Of a DNA stretch of 64,000 nucleotides, positions 49,782 to 57,363 are shown one piece after another. Under the pieces are notes generated by a model that worked only from the letters and a program-made list of their open reading frames with translations, was not told where the DNA came from and did not search any database. A program made the position numbers and the translations under genes. The number at the start of each line of letters is the position of its first letter. Position 1 is the first letter of the stretch. Source of the DNA: Planctomycetota bacterium (GTDB lineage: Bacteria > Planctomycetota > UBA1135 > GCA-002686595); NCBI GenBank assembly GCA_016779205.1, contig JADHOC010000009.1, positions 62,001-126,000 on the forward strand, written 5' to 3'.

Positions 49782-51416
49782 ATGAGTCGCTTCTCCATCG
49801 CCGTTGCCTTCCTGTCCGTGACCGCCGTCGGCTGTGGTGACGCCGAGGTGGAGGCTGGGATTGCCCGCGCCGAGGTCGGTGAGGTGGCCCCCCGTCTGGG
49901 CCTGCCCGACCTCGGGCTGCCCCTTCCGCCCGTCGTGTCCGCACCTGGCGTGTCGCCTCCGGCAGCGGTGGCGGACGCGCCGCCGGACGCGGTCCCAGCC
50001 CTGTCCGGCGCCGCGGCAGCCGCCGCCCCGATCCTTGTGGATCTCGATGCCCGGGAGACCCGCCCCTTCAAGGGAGACCTCCCCGCCATGCGGGAGCGTG
50101 AACTTCTGCGCGTGCTGGTGACCCCCGGGCGGTCGGACTTCTTCGCGGCGGAGGGGAAGCTGCGGGGCTTCGAGTACGAGCTCTTCCGGGAGCTCGCGGA
50201 GGAGCTCGGGCGGAACCGGCGACCGGGGAGCCTGCCCATGCAGGTGGCGTTCGTGCCCATGGGCGGGGCGGACCTGATCCCCGCCCTGCTCGCCGGTCAC
50301 GGGGATGTCATCGCCTCGTCCATGACCGTCACGGACGCCCGCGCCGAGCAGGTCGCCTTCACCTCCCCCTACATGTCCGGGGTGCGCGAGGTGCTCGTCT
50401 CCTACGCGGGGGCTCCGGGGCCGGCGAGCTGGGCGGACCTTGCGGGGGCGCGGGTGCACGTGGCCGCGGGGACGAGCTACCTCCCGGGCCTCCAGGCGCG
50501 GAGCGCGGCCCTGGTGGCCGAGGGGCTGTCGGCCATCGAGGTCGTCGAGACGGGGCGGGAGCTCGACCAGGAGGACATGCTCGAGCTGGTGCACTCCGGA
50601 GCCCTCCGGTACACGATCTGCGACGACTTCCTGGTGGAGCACTGGGCGGAGCTGCTCGATGGTCTCCGGGTGCACCGAGACCTGCACCTGGACACGGACG
50701 CTCGGATCGCCTGGGCGGTGCGCCCCGACGCTCCGGAGCTGAAGGCGCTCCTCGATGCCTTCATTGCGGGTCACAGGAGGGGCACCTTGATCGGCAACGT
50801 GCTCTTCAAGCGCTACTACAAGTCCACGCGCTGGATCGCCAACCCCCTGCGACGCATGGAGACGGAGCGGCTGACCTCGATCCTGGGCCCCCTCAAGGAG
50901 CACGCCGATGCGTTCGGGTTCGACTGGGAGCTCATCGCGGCCCAGGCCTACCAGGAGTCCGGCCTGGACCCGATGGCGCGGAGCCGTTCCGGGGCGCTGG
51001 GGCTGATGCAGCTCCTGCCGTCCACGGGACAGGACATGGGAGCCAAGGACCTCCTGGACCCCGAGGACAACCTGCGGGCGGGGTGCCGGTACATGGCCTG
51101 GCTTCGGAGGCACCACGTGAACGATCCGGACCTGGACGAGGAGGTCCGGGTGGACTTCTGCCTCGCTGCCTACAACGCGGGGCCCTCGCGGGTCAGGAGG
51201 TGGCGCGAGGCCGCCGTGGCGCGGGGGCTCGACCCCGACGTGTGGTTCGGGAGCGTCGAGCTACTGGCGCTGGAGGACGTCGGGCTCCAGCCCGTGCAGT
51301 ACGTGGGCAACATCTCCAAGTACCGCACCCTTTACACCATGTTGCTTGCCGGGGAGACCCGACATGCCGAGGCGCGGGCGCACCTCGAGCGAGAGCTGGC
51401 GGCGACCGGGCGCTGA
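49782..51416 (+). CDS. mltF: MltF-like lipoprotein: solute-binding plus lytic transglycosylase domains
   Basis: A 544-residue lipoprotein (VTAVGC) of the MltF type. After a Pro/Ala-rich linker, an SBP_bac_3-like periplasmic binding domain spans about 90-330: LLRVLVTPGRSDFFAAEGKL, GHGDVIASSMTVTDARAEQV, FTSPYMSGVREVLVSYAG, VHVAAGTSYLPGLQARSAAL and RIAWAVRPDAPELKALL. The C-terminal SLT domain (about 370-520) has DWELIAAQAYQESGLDPMA with the catalytic Glu, GALGLMQLLPST, and CLAAYNAGPSRVRRWREA. By family knowledge MltF cleaves peptidoglycan glycan strands and is regulated by muropeptide binding to its first domain. The open frame starts earlier at 49761 (GTG), but the signal peptide fixes 49782. 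Convergent with the phosphate operon. Confidence 0.88.
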   Translation: MSRFSIAVAFLSVTAVGCGDAEVEAGIARAEVGEVAPRLGLPDLGLPLPPVVSAPGVSPPAAVADAPPDAVPALSGAAAAAAPILVDLDARETRPFKGDLPAMRERELLRVLVTPGRSDFFAAEGKLRGFEYELFRELAEELGRNRRPGSLPMQVAFVPMGGADLIPALLAGHGDVIASSMTVTDARAEQVAFTSPYMSGVREVLVSYAGAPGPASWADLAGARVHVAAGTSYLPGLQARSAALVAEGLSAIEVVETGRELDQEDMLELVHSGALRYTICDDFLVEHWAELLDGLRVHRDLHLDTDARIAWAVRPDAPELKALLDAFIAGHRRGTLIGNVLFKRYYKSTRWIANPLRRMETERLTSILGPLKEHADAFGFDWELIAAQAYQESGLDPMARSRSGALGLMQLLPSTGQDMGAKDLLDPEDNLRAGCRYMAWLRRHHVNDPDLDEEVRVDFCLAAYNAGPSRVRRWREAAVARGLDPDVWFGSVELLALEDVGLQPVQYVGNISKYRTLYTMLLAGETRHAEARAHLERELAATGR

Positions 51417-51420
51417 CCGC

Positions 51421-51450
51421 GCGGACCAAAGCCATGCGGGGCTGGTCCGC
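51421..51450. terminator. Hairpin between the convergent mltF and pst operons
   Basis: GCGGACCA (51421-51428) and TGGTCCGC (51443-51450) form an 8-bp perfect stem; AGCC/GGCT adds inner pairs beyond a bulged A. It lies between convergent stops and could terminate both. No T run. Confidence 0.55.
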
Positions 51451-51474
51451 GAGTGCGCTCCGACGAGCGCGACG

Positions 51475-52305
51475 CTACCCGAAGCGGCCCTCGATGTAGT
51501 CGGCGGTCTTCTGGTGCTTGGGCGTGACGAACATCTCGCCGGTGGCGTTGTGCTCCACGACCTCGCCCATGAGCATGAAGATGCACTCGTCGCTCGCGCG
51601 GCGGGCCTGGGCCATGTTGTGGGTGACGATGAGGATCGAATAATCGCCACGGAGCTTCCAGATGAGCTCCTCCACGGCGCGGGTGGCCTTCGGGTCCAGG
51701 GCCGAGCAGGGCTCGTCCATCAGGAGCACGCTGGGCTTGATGGGCAGGAGCCGGGCAATGCACAGCTTCTGCTGCTCCTCTAGGGAGAGCGCCGTGGCGG
51801 AGCTCTTCAGGCGGTCCTTGACCTGGTCCCAGAGGAGCACCTCCTCGAGGGCCTGCTGGATGACCTGCTCCTCCTCTGCGCGGTCGGTCTTCCCGCCCTT
51901 GCTGAGGCGGTACGCGAAGAGGACGTTGTCGCGGATGGACAGGGGGAGCGGGTTGGGTCGCTGGAAGACCATGCCCACCGCCCGGCGCAGCGGCGTCAGC
52001 TCGACGCCCGGCGCCAGGATGTTCTGGCCCAGGAGCTCGATGTTGCCGGTGGTCCGTACGTACCCAAGCCGCTCGTTGATGCGATTGATCGAGCGCAGCA
52101 GGGTCGACTTTCCGCAGCCGGAGGGGCCGATCAGCGAGGTGACCTTGCCCTGGGTCACGTCGATCCCGACGTTGAACAGGGCCTGGAAGTCCCCGTACCA
52201 GAGGTTGAAGTCGCGGACACGGATAGCCGCGGTCGCCGGCGAGGCCGCAGCCGCTGGTGACCCGGAGGCGACCGGGGTCGGGAGAGGTTGTGTGCCTTCA
52301 GCCAA
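51475..52305 (-). CDS. pstB: Phosphate transport ATPase, PstB-like, with degenerate signature motif
   Basis: A 276-residue ATPase. Walker A is canonical (IGPSGCGKSTLLRSINRIN), and VFQRPNPLPLSIRDNVLFAY is the PstB-type Q-loop. Walker B is LLMDEPCSALDP and the switch is IVTHNMAQARRASDE, both typical of PstB. The signature motif however reads LSLEEQQKLCIARLL, where PstB normally has LSGGQQQRLCIARAL; the loss of the two glycines and the Q would weaken one ATP site. It is the last gene of the operon and follows the other ATPase gene with an 8-base overlap. The two ATPases probably form an unequal pair that energises PstC and PstA. Confidence 0.85.
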   Translation of the reverse strand: MAEGTQPLPTPVASGSPAAAASPATAAIRVRDFNLWYGDFQALFNVGIDVTQGKVTSLIGPSGCGKSTLLRSINRINERLGYVRTTGNIELLGQNILAPGVELTPLRRAVGMVFQRPNPLPLSIRDNVLFAYRLSKGGKTDRAEEEQVIQQALEEVLLWDQVKDRLKSSATALSLEEQQKLCIARLLPIKPSVLLMDEPCSALDPKATRAVEELIWKLRGDYSILIVTHNMAQARRASDECIFMLMGEVVEHNATGEMFVTPKHQKTADYIEGRFG

Positions 52306-53068
52306 AACGTCCCTCGATGTAGTGGGTGGTCCGGGGGTCCTTGGTCTGCCCCTTGAACAGGGCGCGGGTGTCGCCCACCTCGACGACCTTGCCCTCGAGG
52401 AAGAACGCCGTGCGGTCCGCGAGGCGCTGGGCCTGCTGGGTGAGGTTGGTCACCAGCACAATGGTCATCTCCTGCTTGAGCTCCTTGAGGACCTCCTCGA
52501 TCCGCATGGTGGTCACGGGGTCCACTGCGATGGAGAATTCGTCGAGCAGGAGCAGCTCCGGCTCCTGCGACAGGGCGCGTGCGATGGTGAGCCGCTGCTG
52601 CTGCCCCCCGGAGAGGAGGCTGCCCAGGGAGTCCAGGCGGTCCTTCACCTCGTCCCAGAGGGCCGCCCGGGTCAGGCACCGCTCGACCACCTCGTCGAGG
52701 TCCGCCTTCCCCTTCACGCCCCGGAGCTTCGCCGCGAAGGCCACGTTCTCGTAGATCGACATGGGCAGGCCGACCGGGAGCGGGAAGACGACGCCGATGC
52801 GGCTGCGGAGGGCGTAGAGGTTTCGCCAGTCCGTCACGCTCTTCCCGTTGAACTCGATGTCGCCGCGGACCTCCATCCCCGGGGTCATCTCGTCCATGCG
52901 GTTGATGGCGCGGATGAACGACGTCTTCCCGCTATTGGCCGGGCCGATGATCCCGAAGATCTCGTTGTCCCGGACGTCGAAGGAGGCGCCCTCGAGCGCG
53001 ACCGTCGACCCGTAGCGGATGCTCAGGTCCTTGACGCTGAGCTTGATGCGGCTGGCGGTGCTCACCAC
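52298..53068 (-). CDS. Second PstB-like phosphate transport ATPase
   Basis: A 256-residue ATPase with Walker A GIIGPANSGKTSFIRAINRM (matches GxxxxGKT but unlike the PstB GPSGCGKST). The signature is intact (LSGGQQQRLTIARALSQ). Walker B is unusual (LLLLDEFSIAVDPV, where PstB has DEPTSALDP), and LVTNLTQQAQRLADR replaces VTHNMQQAAR, so the switch His is Asn. It overlaps pstA (7 bases upstream) and the other ATPase (8 bases downstream). Its own ATP site therefore looks altered at several points, while its signature is complete. With the other ATPase it could make one full site and one degenerate site. Confidence 0.85.
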   Translation of the reverse strand: MVSTASRIKLSVKDLSIRYGSTVALEGASFDVRDNEIFGIIGPANSGKTSFIRAINRMDEMTPGMEVRGDIEFNGKSVTDWRNLYALRSRIGVVFPLPVGLPMSIYENVAFAAKLRGVKGKADLDEVVERCLTRAALWDEVKDRLDSLGSLLSGGQQQRLTIARALSQEPELLLLDEFSIAVDPVTTMRIEEVLKELKQEMTIVLVTNLTQQAQRLADRTAFFLEGKVVEVGDTRALFKGQTKDPRTTHYIEGRFG

Positions 53069-54027
53069 TTCTTCTTCCCCCTCAGGTAGACCCGGAAGCC
53101 GATGGACGCGGAGTTCAGGATGAGGACCATCAGGATGAGGGACAGGGCCACGCCGTAGGGGACCTCCGGGGGGACGTCCGGGATGACCGTCGCGATCATG
53201 TAGAGGTGGAGCGACATGGCCATGGTCTCATCCAGCACCCCCTGGGGGAGGAATGGGGTGAACAGCACGGCGCCCGTGAACATCACCGGTGCCGTCTCGC
53301 CAACGGTCCGGGACACCTCGAGGATGACACCCGTCAAGATGCCGCTGATCGAGTTGGGCAGGACCACCTTGCGGATCGTCTGCCAGCGCGTGGCGCCGAG
53401 GCTCCAGCAGGCCATGCGGAACGACTGCGGCACCGCCTGCAGCGTCTCTCGCGTCGAGACGATGACCACCGGCAGCGTCATGATGGCGAGGGTCAGGCTC
53501 GCGGCCAGGATGCTCGTGCCAAAGTCGAAGAAGAGCACGAACGCTCCGAGCCCGAAGAGGGCGTGGACGATGGACGGGACCCCGGCGAGGTTGATGATCG
53601 CCAGGTTGATCAGCCGGGTCAGCGCGTTGTCCTTGGCGTACTCGCTGAGGTAGATCGCAGCGGCAACGCCGAGGGGTACCGAGGCGAGCAGCGCGACGAT
53701 GACGAGCCAGAGGGTGCCGACGAGCGCTGGGAAGATCCCACCCTCCGTGAACTGGGCCCGCGGGGGCTCGGTGAAGAACTCCCACGAGAACGCCGGTGCT
53801 CCCTTGGTGATCAGCAGGCTCAGGATGGCGAGCACCGGCAAGATCAGCACGATCGACATGGCCAGGAACAGCGTGTGGAAGCCCCGCTCCGTGCGCGCGT
53901 TCCTCTGGTCGAGGCTGGTGGCGGTGAATCGAGCCGCCTCGTTGCTCGAGGCTCCGGCCGCCGCCCCTTCACCCCCTGACCGGGGCGCGGCCGCCGCGCG
54001 CCGCGGGTCTACCGTCTGGTTCTTCAT
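53062..54027 (-). CDS. pstA: Phosphate ABC transporter permease PstA
   Basis: A 321-residue membrane protein. A long polar N-terminal extension (about 50 residues) precedes the helices LFLAMSIVLILPVLAILSLL, FPALVGTLWLVIVALLASVP, VPSIVHALFGLGAFVLFF, TLAIMTLPVVIVST, NSISGILTGVILEV and VALSLILMVLILN. The cytoplasmic coupling loop is present (LQAVPQSFRMACWSLGATRW, an EAA-like motif), as in PstA. The extension is unlike E. coli PstA. It overlaps pstC by 4 bases and the following ATPase by 7. It forms the membrane channel for phosphate with PstC. Confidence 0.92.
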   Translation of the reverse strand: MKNQTVDPRRAAAAPRSGGEGAAAGASSNEAARFTATSLDQRNARTERGFHTLFLAMSIVLILPVLAILSLLITKGAPAFSWEFFTEPPRAQFTEGGIFPALVGTLWLVIVALLASVPLGVAAAIYLSEYAKDNALTRLINLAIINLAGVPSIVHALFGLGAFVLFFDFGTSILAASLTLAIMTLPVVIVSTRETLQAVPQSFRMACWSLGATRWQTIRKVVLPNSISGILTGVILEVSRTVGETAPVMFTGAVLFTPFLPQGVLDETMAMSLHLYMIATVIPDVPPEVPYGVALSLILMVLILNSASIGFRVYLRGKKKW

Positions 54028-54947
54028 GAGCGGTCCGACGCGCCCTTTCGGACGAGGACGTCGGCGAGGAGGTTGATCACGAAGGTCACGAGGAAGAGGA
54101 GGATCCCCAGGCTGAAGAGCGCCTTGTAATGATCGGACCCCTTGGCCGTGTCACCCAGCTCCGCCGCGATGGTCGCCGTCAGGGCGCGGGCGGAATCGAA
54201 GGGGCTGGTAGGGATGTTGATCGAGTGCCCCGATGCCATGAGCACGGCCATGGTCTCACCGAAGCCTCGGCCGACGCCGAGAAGGATGGCGGCCACGAGA
54301 CCCTTCGAGGCTGAGGGCAGCACCACCTGGCGGATCACTTGCCAGCGGGTGGCGCCCATGGCCTCGGCCGCCTCTCGGTAGGTGTCGGGGACCGCCTTGA
54401 GCGCGTCCTCGGCGATCGTGGTCATGATGGGAGCCGCCATCAGGCCGAGGATGATCCCCGCGTTCAGGACCGTGAGGCCCACGGGCACATCGAAGACATC
54501 GATGATGAGGGGATTCAGGATGGTGAGCCCGATGAAGCCCCAGACCACCGAGGGGATGGCGGCCAGCAGCTCCACGAGGATCTTGAGCGTCTCACGCACC
54601 TTCCCGGTGGCGAACTCGCCGATGTAGATCGCGACGCCCAGGGAGAAGGGGACGGCGATGAGCATCGCGAGGCCGGTGACGCTGGCGGTGCCCGCGATCA
54701 ACGCGAGGCCACCGAACTCGGGTTTGGGCTCCTGGGCCGGGCGCCACTCCGGCGACGTGAAGAAGAAGCCCAGGTCGAGTTTCTCGAAGATGAACGCGAG
54801 GCCCTCCTTGGCGACGAAGACGAAGATCGCCACCACGAAGACGATGGCGGAGATGCCGCCGATGAAGATCACCGCGCGTGCGATCCGGTCCCAGATCCAC
54901 GCGGCGTCGATCCTGTCGTCGAGCCTGTCGGACTGCGGTGCGCTCAC
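54024..54947 (-). CDS. pstC: Phosphate ABC transporter permease PstC
   Basis: A 307-residue membrane protein with the PstC arrangement. Helices are AVIFIGGISAIVFVVAIFVF, GLALIAGTASVTGLAMLIAV, LKILVELLAAIPSVVWGFIG, LNAGIILGLMAAPIMTTIAE, LVAAILLGVGRGFGETMAVL and ALFSLGILLFLVTFVINLLA. The cytoplasmic loop ALKAVPDTYREAAEAMGATR with WQVIRQVVLP is the EAA-type coupling motif that contacts the ATPase. An extended periplasmic loop (about 60-80) contains TSPEWRPAQEPKPEFG. Overlaps pstA and the PhoU-fusion gene by 4 bases on either side (ATGA), so translation is coupled. It works with PstS, PstA and the ATPases in high-affinity phosphate import. Confidence 0.93.
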   Translation of the reverse strand: MSAPQSDRLDDRIDAAWIWDRIARAVIFIGGISAIVFVVAIFVFVAKEGLAFIFEKLDLGFFFTSPEWRPAQEPKPEFGGLALIAGTASVTGLAMLIAVPFSLGVAIYIGEFATGKVRETLKILVELLAAIPSVVWGFIGLTILNPLIIDVFDVPVGLTVLNAGIILGLMAAPIMTTIAEDALKAVPDTYREAAEAMGATRWQVIRQVVLPSASKGLVAAILLGVGRGFGETMAVLMASGHSINIPTSPFDSARALTATIAAELGDTAKGSDHYKALFSLGILLFLVTFVINLLADVLVRKGASDRS

Positions 54948-56011
54948 TCGTCGTCCTCTCCCCGCAGGATCTCCATGAGGTCGCCCAGCTTGTGCACCAG
55001 CTGCTGGTAGACCGCCTCTGGGTTCTGCGGGTCGTCCATCGGCCAGTTGAGGACGGTCGTGTGGAAGGGGATCTTTCGAAGGTGCTTGCCGAGGCGGCCC
55101 CCGAGGTCCACCACGATGTCGTAGTCGGCGATGTGACCCTTGACGTCGCTGAAGGACACGGGGACATCCATGCTGAGGTCCACCCCGAGGGTCTCCGCAT
55201 ACTTGACGAACGCCGGGTCGGGCTCGCCGATCGAGGACCAGCCCGCGTAGCGGAACTTGCCAGCCTCGGGGTACGCGCGGCGGCAGTAGTTGGCGGCCAG
55301 GAGGCTCGCCCCGTCCCCGCGGCTGTCCACGAAGAGGAAGTCGAACGTCTTCTCTTCCTTACGCTCTCCGGTGACCGCGAAGATCGTCTGCTCGCAGATG
55401 TTCTTTGCCTGGTGCAAGACGCGCTCCAGACGGTTGCAGATGGCCTCGAGGCTGAAGAGGTCCTCGATGGGGTGCCCTTGGCACTCTCCGGCGGCCACGA
55501 GGTGGGAGTACACCTGATCGAACCTGTCCCCGAGCTGTCCGACCCGGTTCTTGGTGGCCCGTGCGTCGACGACGCTGGCCTGGTCGTAGGCGGCGAGGGA
55601 TTGCTGGAGGACCTCCGCGGCGTGCTCACCGAGCATCTGGATGTCCCGGGCCACCTCAGCGGGCGGCGCTTGGGAGAGGTGGAGCGACGCCCTCGCGATG
55701 GTCTCTGCGTAGTCTCCGATCCGCTCCAGCGTCTTGCTCAGCCGCATGGCAGACGAGATGAACCGCAGGTGCCCACCGGTCGGGAGGTGCTTGGCGATGA
55801 AGAGGTGGCAGCGGTGGTCCACCTCGCGGTCCAGCCGGTTGATCGGCATGTCGCCCAGCACCGTGGCGGTGGCCAGCTCGTTGTCGTGCTGCAGCGTCGA
55901 GCGCGTGGCGTTGCGCAGGGCGGTGACCACCGCGCGACCCATACGGCGGATGCGCTTGCGAACCGACTCGAGATCCCTCTCGAGACGCGCTTCGTAGAGT
56001 CCTCTTGCCAT
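54944..56011 (-). CDS. PhoU fused to a low-molecular-weight phosphatase/ArsC-like domain lacking catalytic Cys
   Basis: A 355-residue protein. About 1-215 is a two-repeat PhoU domain: ATATVLGDMPINRLDREVDH, SSAMRLSKTLERIGDYAETI, ATKNRVGQLGDRFDQVYSHL and SLEAICNRLERVLHQAKNIC. PhoU represses the Pho regulon and controls the Pst transporter. About 222-350 is an LMW-phosphatase/arsenate reductase-like domain: FLFVDSRGDGASLLAANYCR occupies the P-loop, and YDIVVDLGG and TVLNWPMDDPQ follow. The family P-loop is C-x5-R-(S/T). Here Asp229 replaces the Cys and Ala235 the Arg, so it cannot work as a standard phosphatase or reductase. A sensing or binding role is possible. First gene after the pstS terminator; overlaps pstC by 4 bases. 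Confidence 0.85.
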   Translation of the reverse strand: MARGLYEARLERDLESVRKRIRRMGRAVVTALRNATRSTLQHDNELATATVLGDMPINRLDREVDHRCHLFIAKHLPTGGHLRFISSAMRLSKTLERIGDYAETIARASLHLSQAPPAEVARDIQMLGEHAAEVLQQSLAAYDQASVVDARATKNRVGQLGDRFDQVYSHLVAAGECQGHPIEDLFSLEAICNRLERVLHQAKNICEQTIFAVTGERKEEKTFDFLFVDSRGDGASLLAANYCRRAYPEAGKFRYAGWSSIGEPDPAFVKYAETLGVDLSMDVPVSFSDVKGHIADYDIVVDLGGRLGKHLRKIPFHTTVLNWPMDDPQNPEAVYQQLVHKLGDLMEILRGEDDE

Positions 56012-56173
56012 GGCAAATGCCTGGCGCCCGGTGCGGTGGGGCCTGGGGTGCGGTTGGGGGGGATGGGGCGAGGAGTTCGCCTGGGGCGGCCCGGGCTCGG
56101 CCGGGCTCGTCGGAGCTCTCCTCGGTGGCGCGCCGGAGTCTACGCGCGGTCCCCCCCAAGTGGGAAGGGGGAC

Positions 56174-56232
56174 AAAAAAAGCCCGGCCCGCCTACCCGTG
56201 CGCCCATCAGGGGCCGGGTGGGCGGACCGGGC
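56174..56232 (-). terminator. Strong intrinsic terminator after pstS
   Basis: 56181-56192 pairs with 56221-56232 (12 bp with one mismatch). The stem continues inward (ACCCG with CGGGT) to about 18 bp. On the minus strand the hairpin is followed by seven T (56174-56180). It separates pstS from the PhoU/pstCAB genes, which allows pstS to be transcribed in excess. It is the only T-tract terminator found in the window. Confidence 0.9.
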
Positions 56233-56241
56233 CGGAGGGGC

Positions 56242-57114
56242 TCAATCCATGCTGACGGGCGCGTAGCCCTTGTTCTTGATGATGGCTTGACCCGTCGAGG
56301 AGAGGATCCAGTCCATGTACTCCTTGATGGCGCCGGCGGGCTCGCCGTTGGTGTACATCATCAGCGGTCGGGCGATGGGGTAGGTGCCGTCCACGGCGGT
56401 CTCGACCGACGGAGTCACGGCCGCGTTCCCGTTCATGGAGACCGGGACCAGCTTCACGTGCTCATTGGCGTAGGCGAGGCCGGAGTAGCCGATGGCGCCT
56501 GCGGTCTTCTCGACCAGCTCGACGACATCCTTGGAGCCGTGAAGGTCGAGGGACCCCAGCTTGTACCTGCCCTGTTTGCCAAGCACCGTGTTGCGGAAAT
56601 AGACGTAGGTGCCGGAGTTGTTCTGGCGGCTCACGCGCACGATCTCATCGTTATCGCCCATGTCGACCCCAAGTTCGCTCCACTTGGTCACCTTGCCGTT
56701 CTCGCCGTAGATGTCAGCGAGCTGCTCGATGGTGATCGACTCGATGGGGTTGTCCTTGTGCACGTAGACGGCGAGGGCGTCGAAGCCGACGATGTGCTCC
56801 ACGGGCTCGATGCCCGCGGCGCGGGCGGTCTGGAACTCGCTCTCCTTCATCTTGCGGCTGGCGTTGGCGATGTCGACGGTGCCGTTGATCATCGCGTTGA
56901 TGCCGGTGCCGGAGCCGCCGCCGGTGACGGTCACCACGGTGCCGCCGGCGACCTTGCTGTATTCCTCAGCCCAGGCCTGCGCGACGGTGACCAGCGTGTC
57001 GGAACCCTTGTTCTTGATCGAGGCCCGGGAGGCGCCGTCGACGGTCCCTCCGCAGGAGCCAAGGCCGAGGGTGGCGAGGGAGAGGACAGCCGTGAGGGTG
57101 ATTGCGCGTTTCAT
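56242..57114 (-). CDS. pstS: Phosphate-binding lipoprotein PstS
   Basis: A 290-residue lipoprotein (LATLGLGSC). PstS motifs are SIKNKGSDTLVTVAQAWAEE, VTVTGGGSGTGINAMINGTV (phosphate-binding loop), DIANASRKMKESEFQTA, DALAVYVHKDNP, SRQNNSGTYVYFRNTVLGKQ, AIGYSGLAYANE and YPIARPLMMYTNGEPAG. It captures phosphate at the outer face of the inner membrane or in the periplasm and hands it to PstC/PstA. The ATG at 57114 is preferred: the longer frame to 57252 lacks a signal at its end. A strong terminator follows. It lies downstream of the porin gene and upstream of the PhoU-fusion gene, all on one strand. Confidence 0.92.
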   Translation of the reverse strand: MKRAITLTAVLSLATLGLGSCGGTVDGASRASIKNKGSDTLVTVAQAWAEEYSKVAGGTVVTVTGGGSGTGINAMINGTVDIANASRKMKESEFQTARAAGIEPVEHIVGFDALAVYVHKDNPIESITIEQLADIYGENGKVTKWSELGVDMGDNDEIVRVSRQNNSGTYVYFRNTVLGKQGRYKLGSLDLHGSKDVVELVEKTAGAIGYSGLAYANEHVKLVPVSMNGNAAVTPSVETAVDGTYPIARPLMMYTNGEPAGAIKEYMDWILSSTGQAIIKNKGYAPVSMD

Positions 57115-57261
57115 GTGAGTGGCTTGGTTGGGTGCCCGGAAGGGCGAGGTGCGGCGGACTTGTTGCTCCCGCCTTTGGGACGTGGCGGCCCGACTCGAGG
57201 GCGCCTGAGCGGCCCGGGGGGTCGAGTGGAGACCCTCGCGAATGAATGACATCGTTGGTTT

Positions 57262-57283
57262 GTGAAGATCTGATCAAGGGGGC
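57262..57283 (-). promoter_or_regulatory. Candidate Pho-box half-site upstream of pstS
   Basis: On the plus strand GTGAAGATCTG (57262-57272), about 148 bases before the pstS ATG on the minus strand. It matches GTGAAGATCAG upstream of the porin gene at 10 of 11 positions. A second 11-base unit (ATCAAGGGGGC) follows but is weak. It may be a PhoB/PhoP site; unproved. Confidence 0.3.
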
Positions 57284-57339
57284 CGGAAGAGCCCATCAAC
57301 CCCCCTGCCAGTGCCCCCGTCGGGGGGGGCGAAGATGGA

Positions 57340-57354
57340 GGCCTGTGACAGGCC
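57340..57354 (-). terminator. Short perfect inverted repeat after the porin gene
   Basis: GGCCTGT-G-ACAGGCC, 9 bases past the porin stop, can form a hairpin of 6 bp with a 3-base loop on the minus strand. A further C/G-rich inverted repeat lies at about 57313-57330. No T run. It may be a terminator of the porin gene or a regulatory palindrome for pstS. Confidence 0.4.
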
Positions 57355-57363
57355 AGGTTTCGG

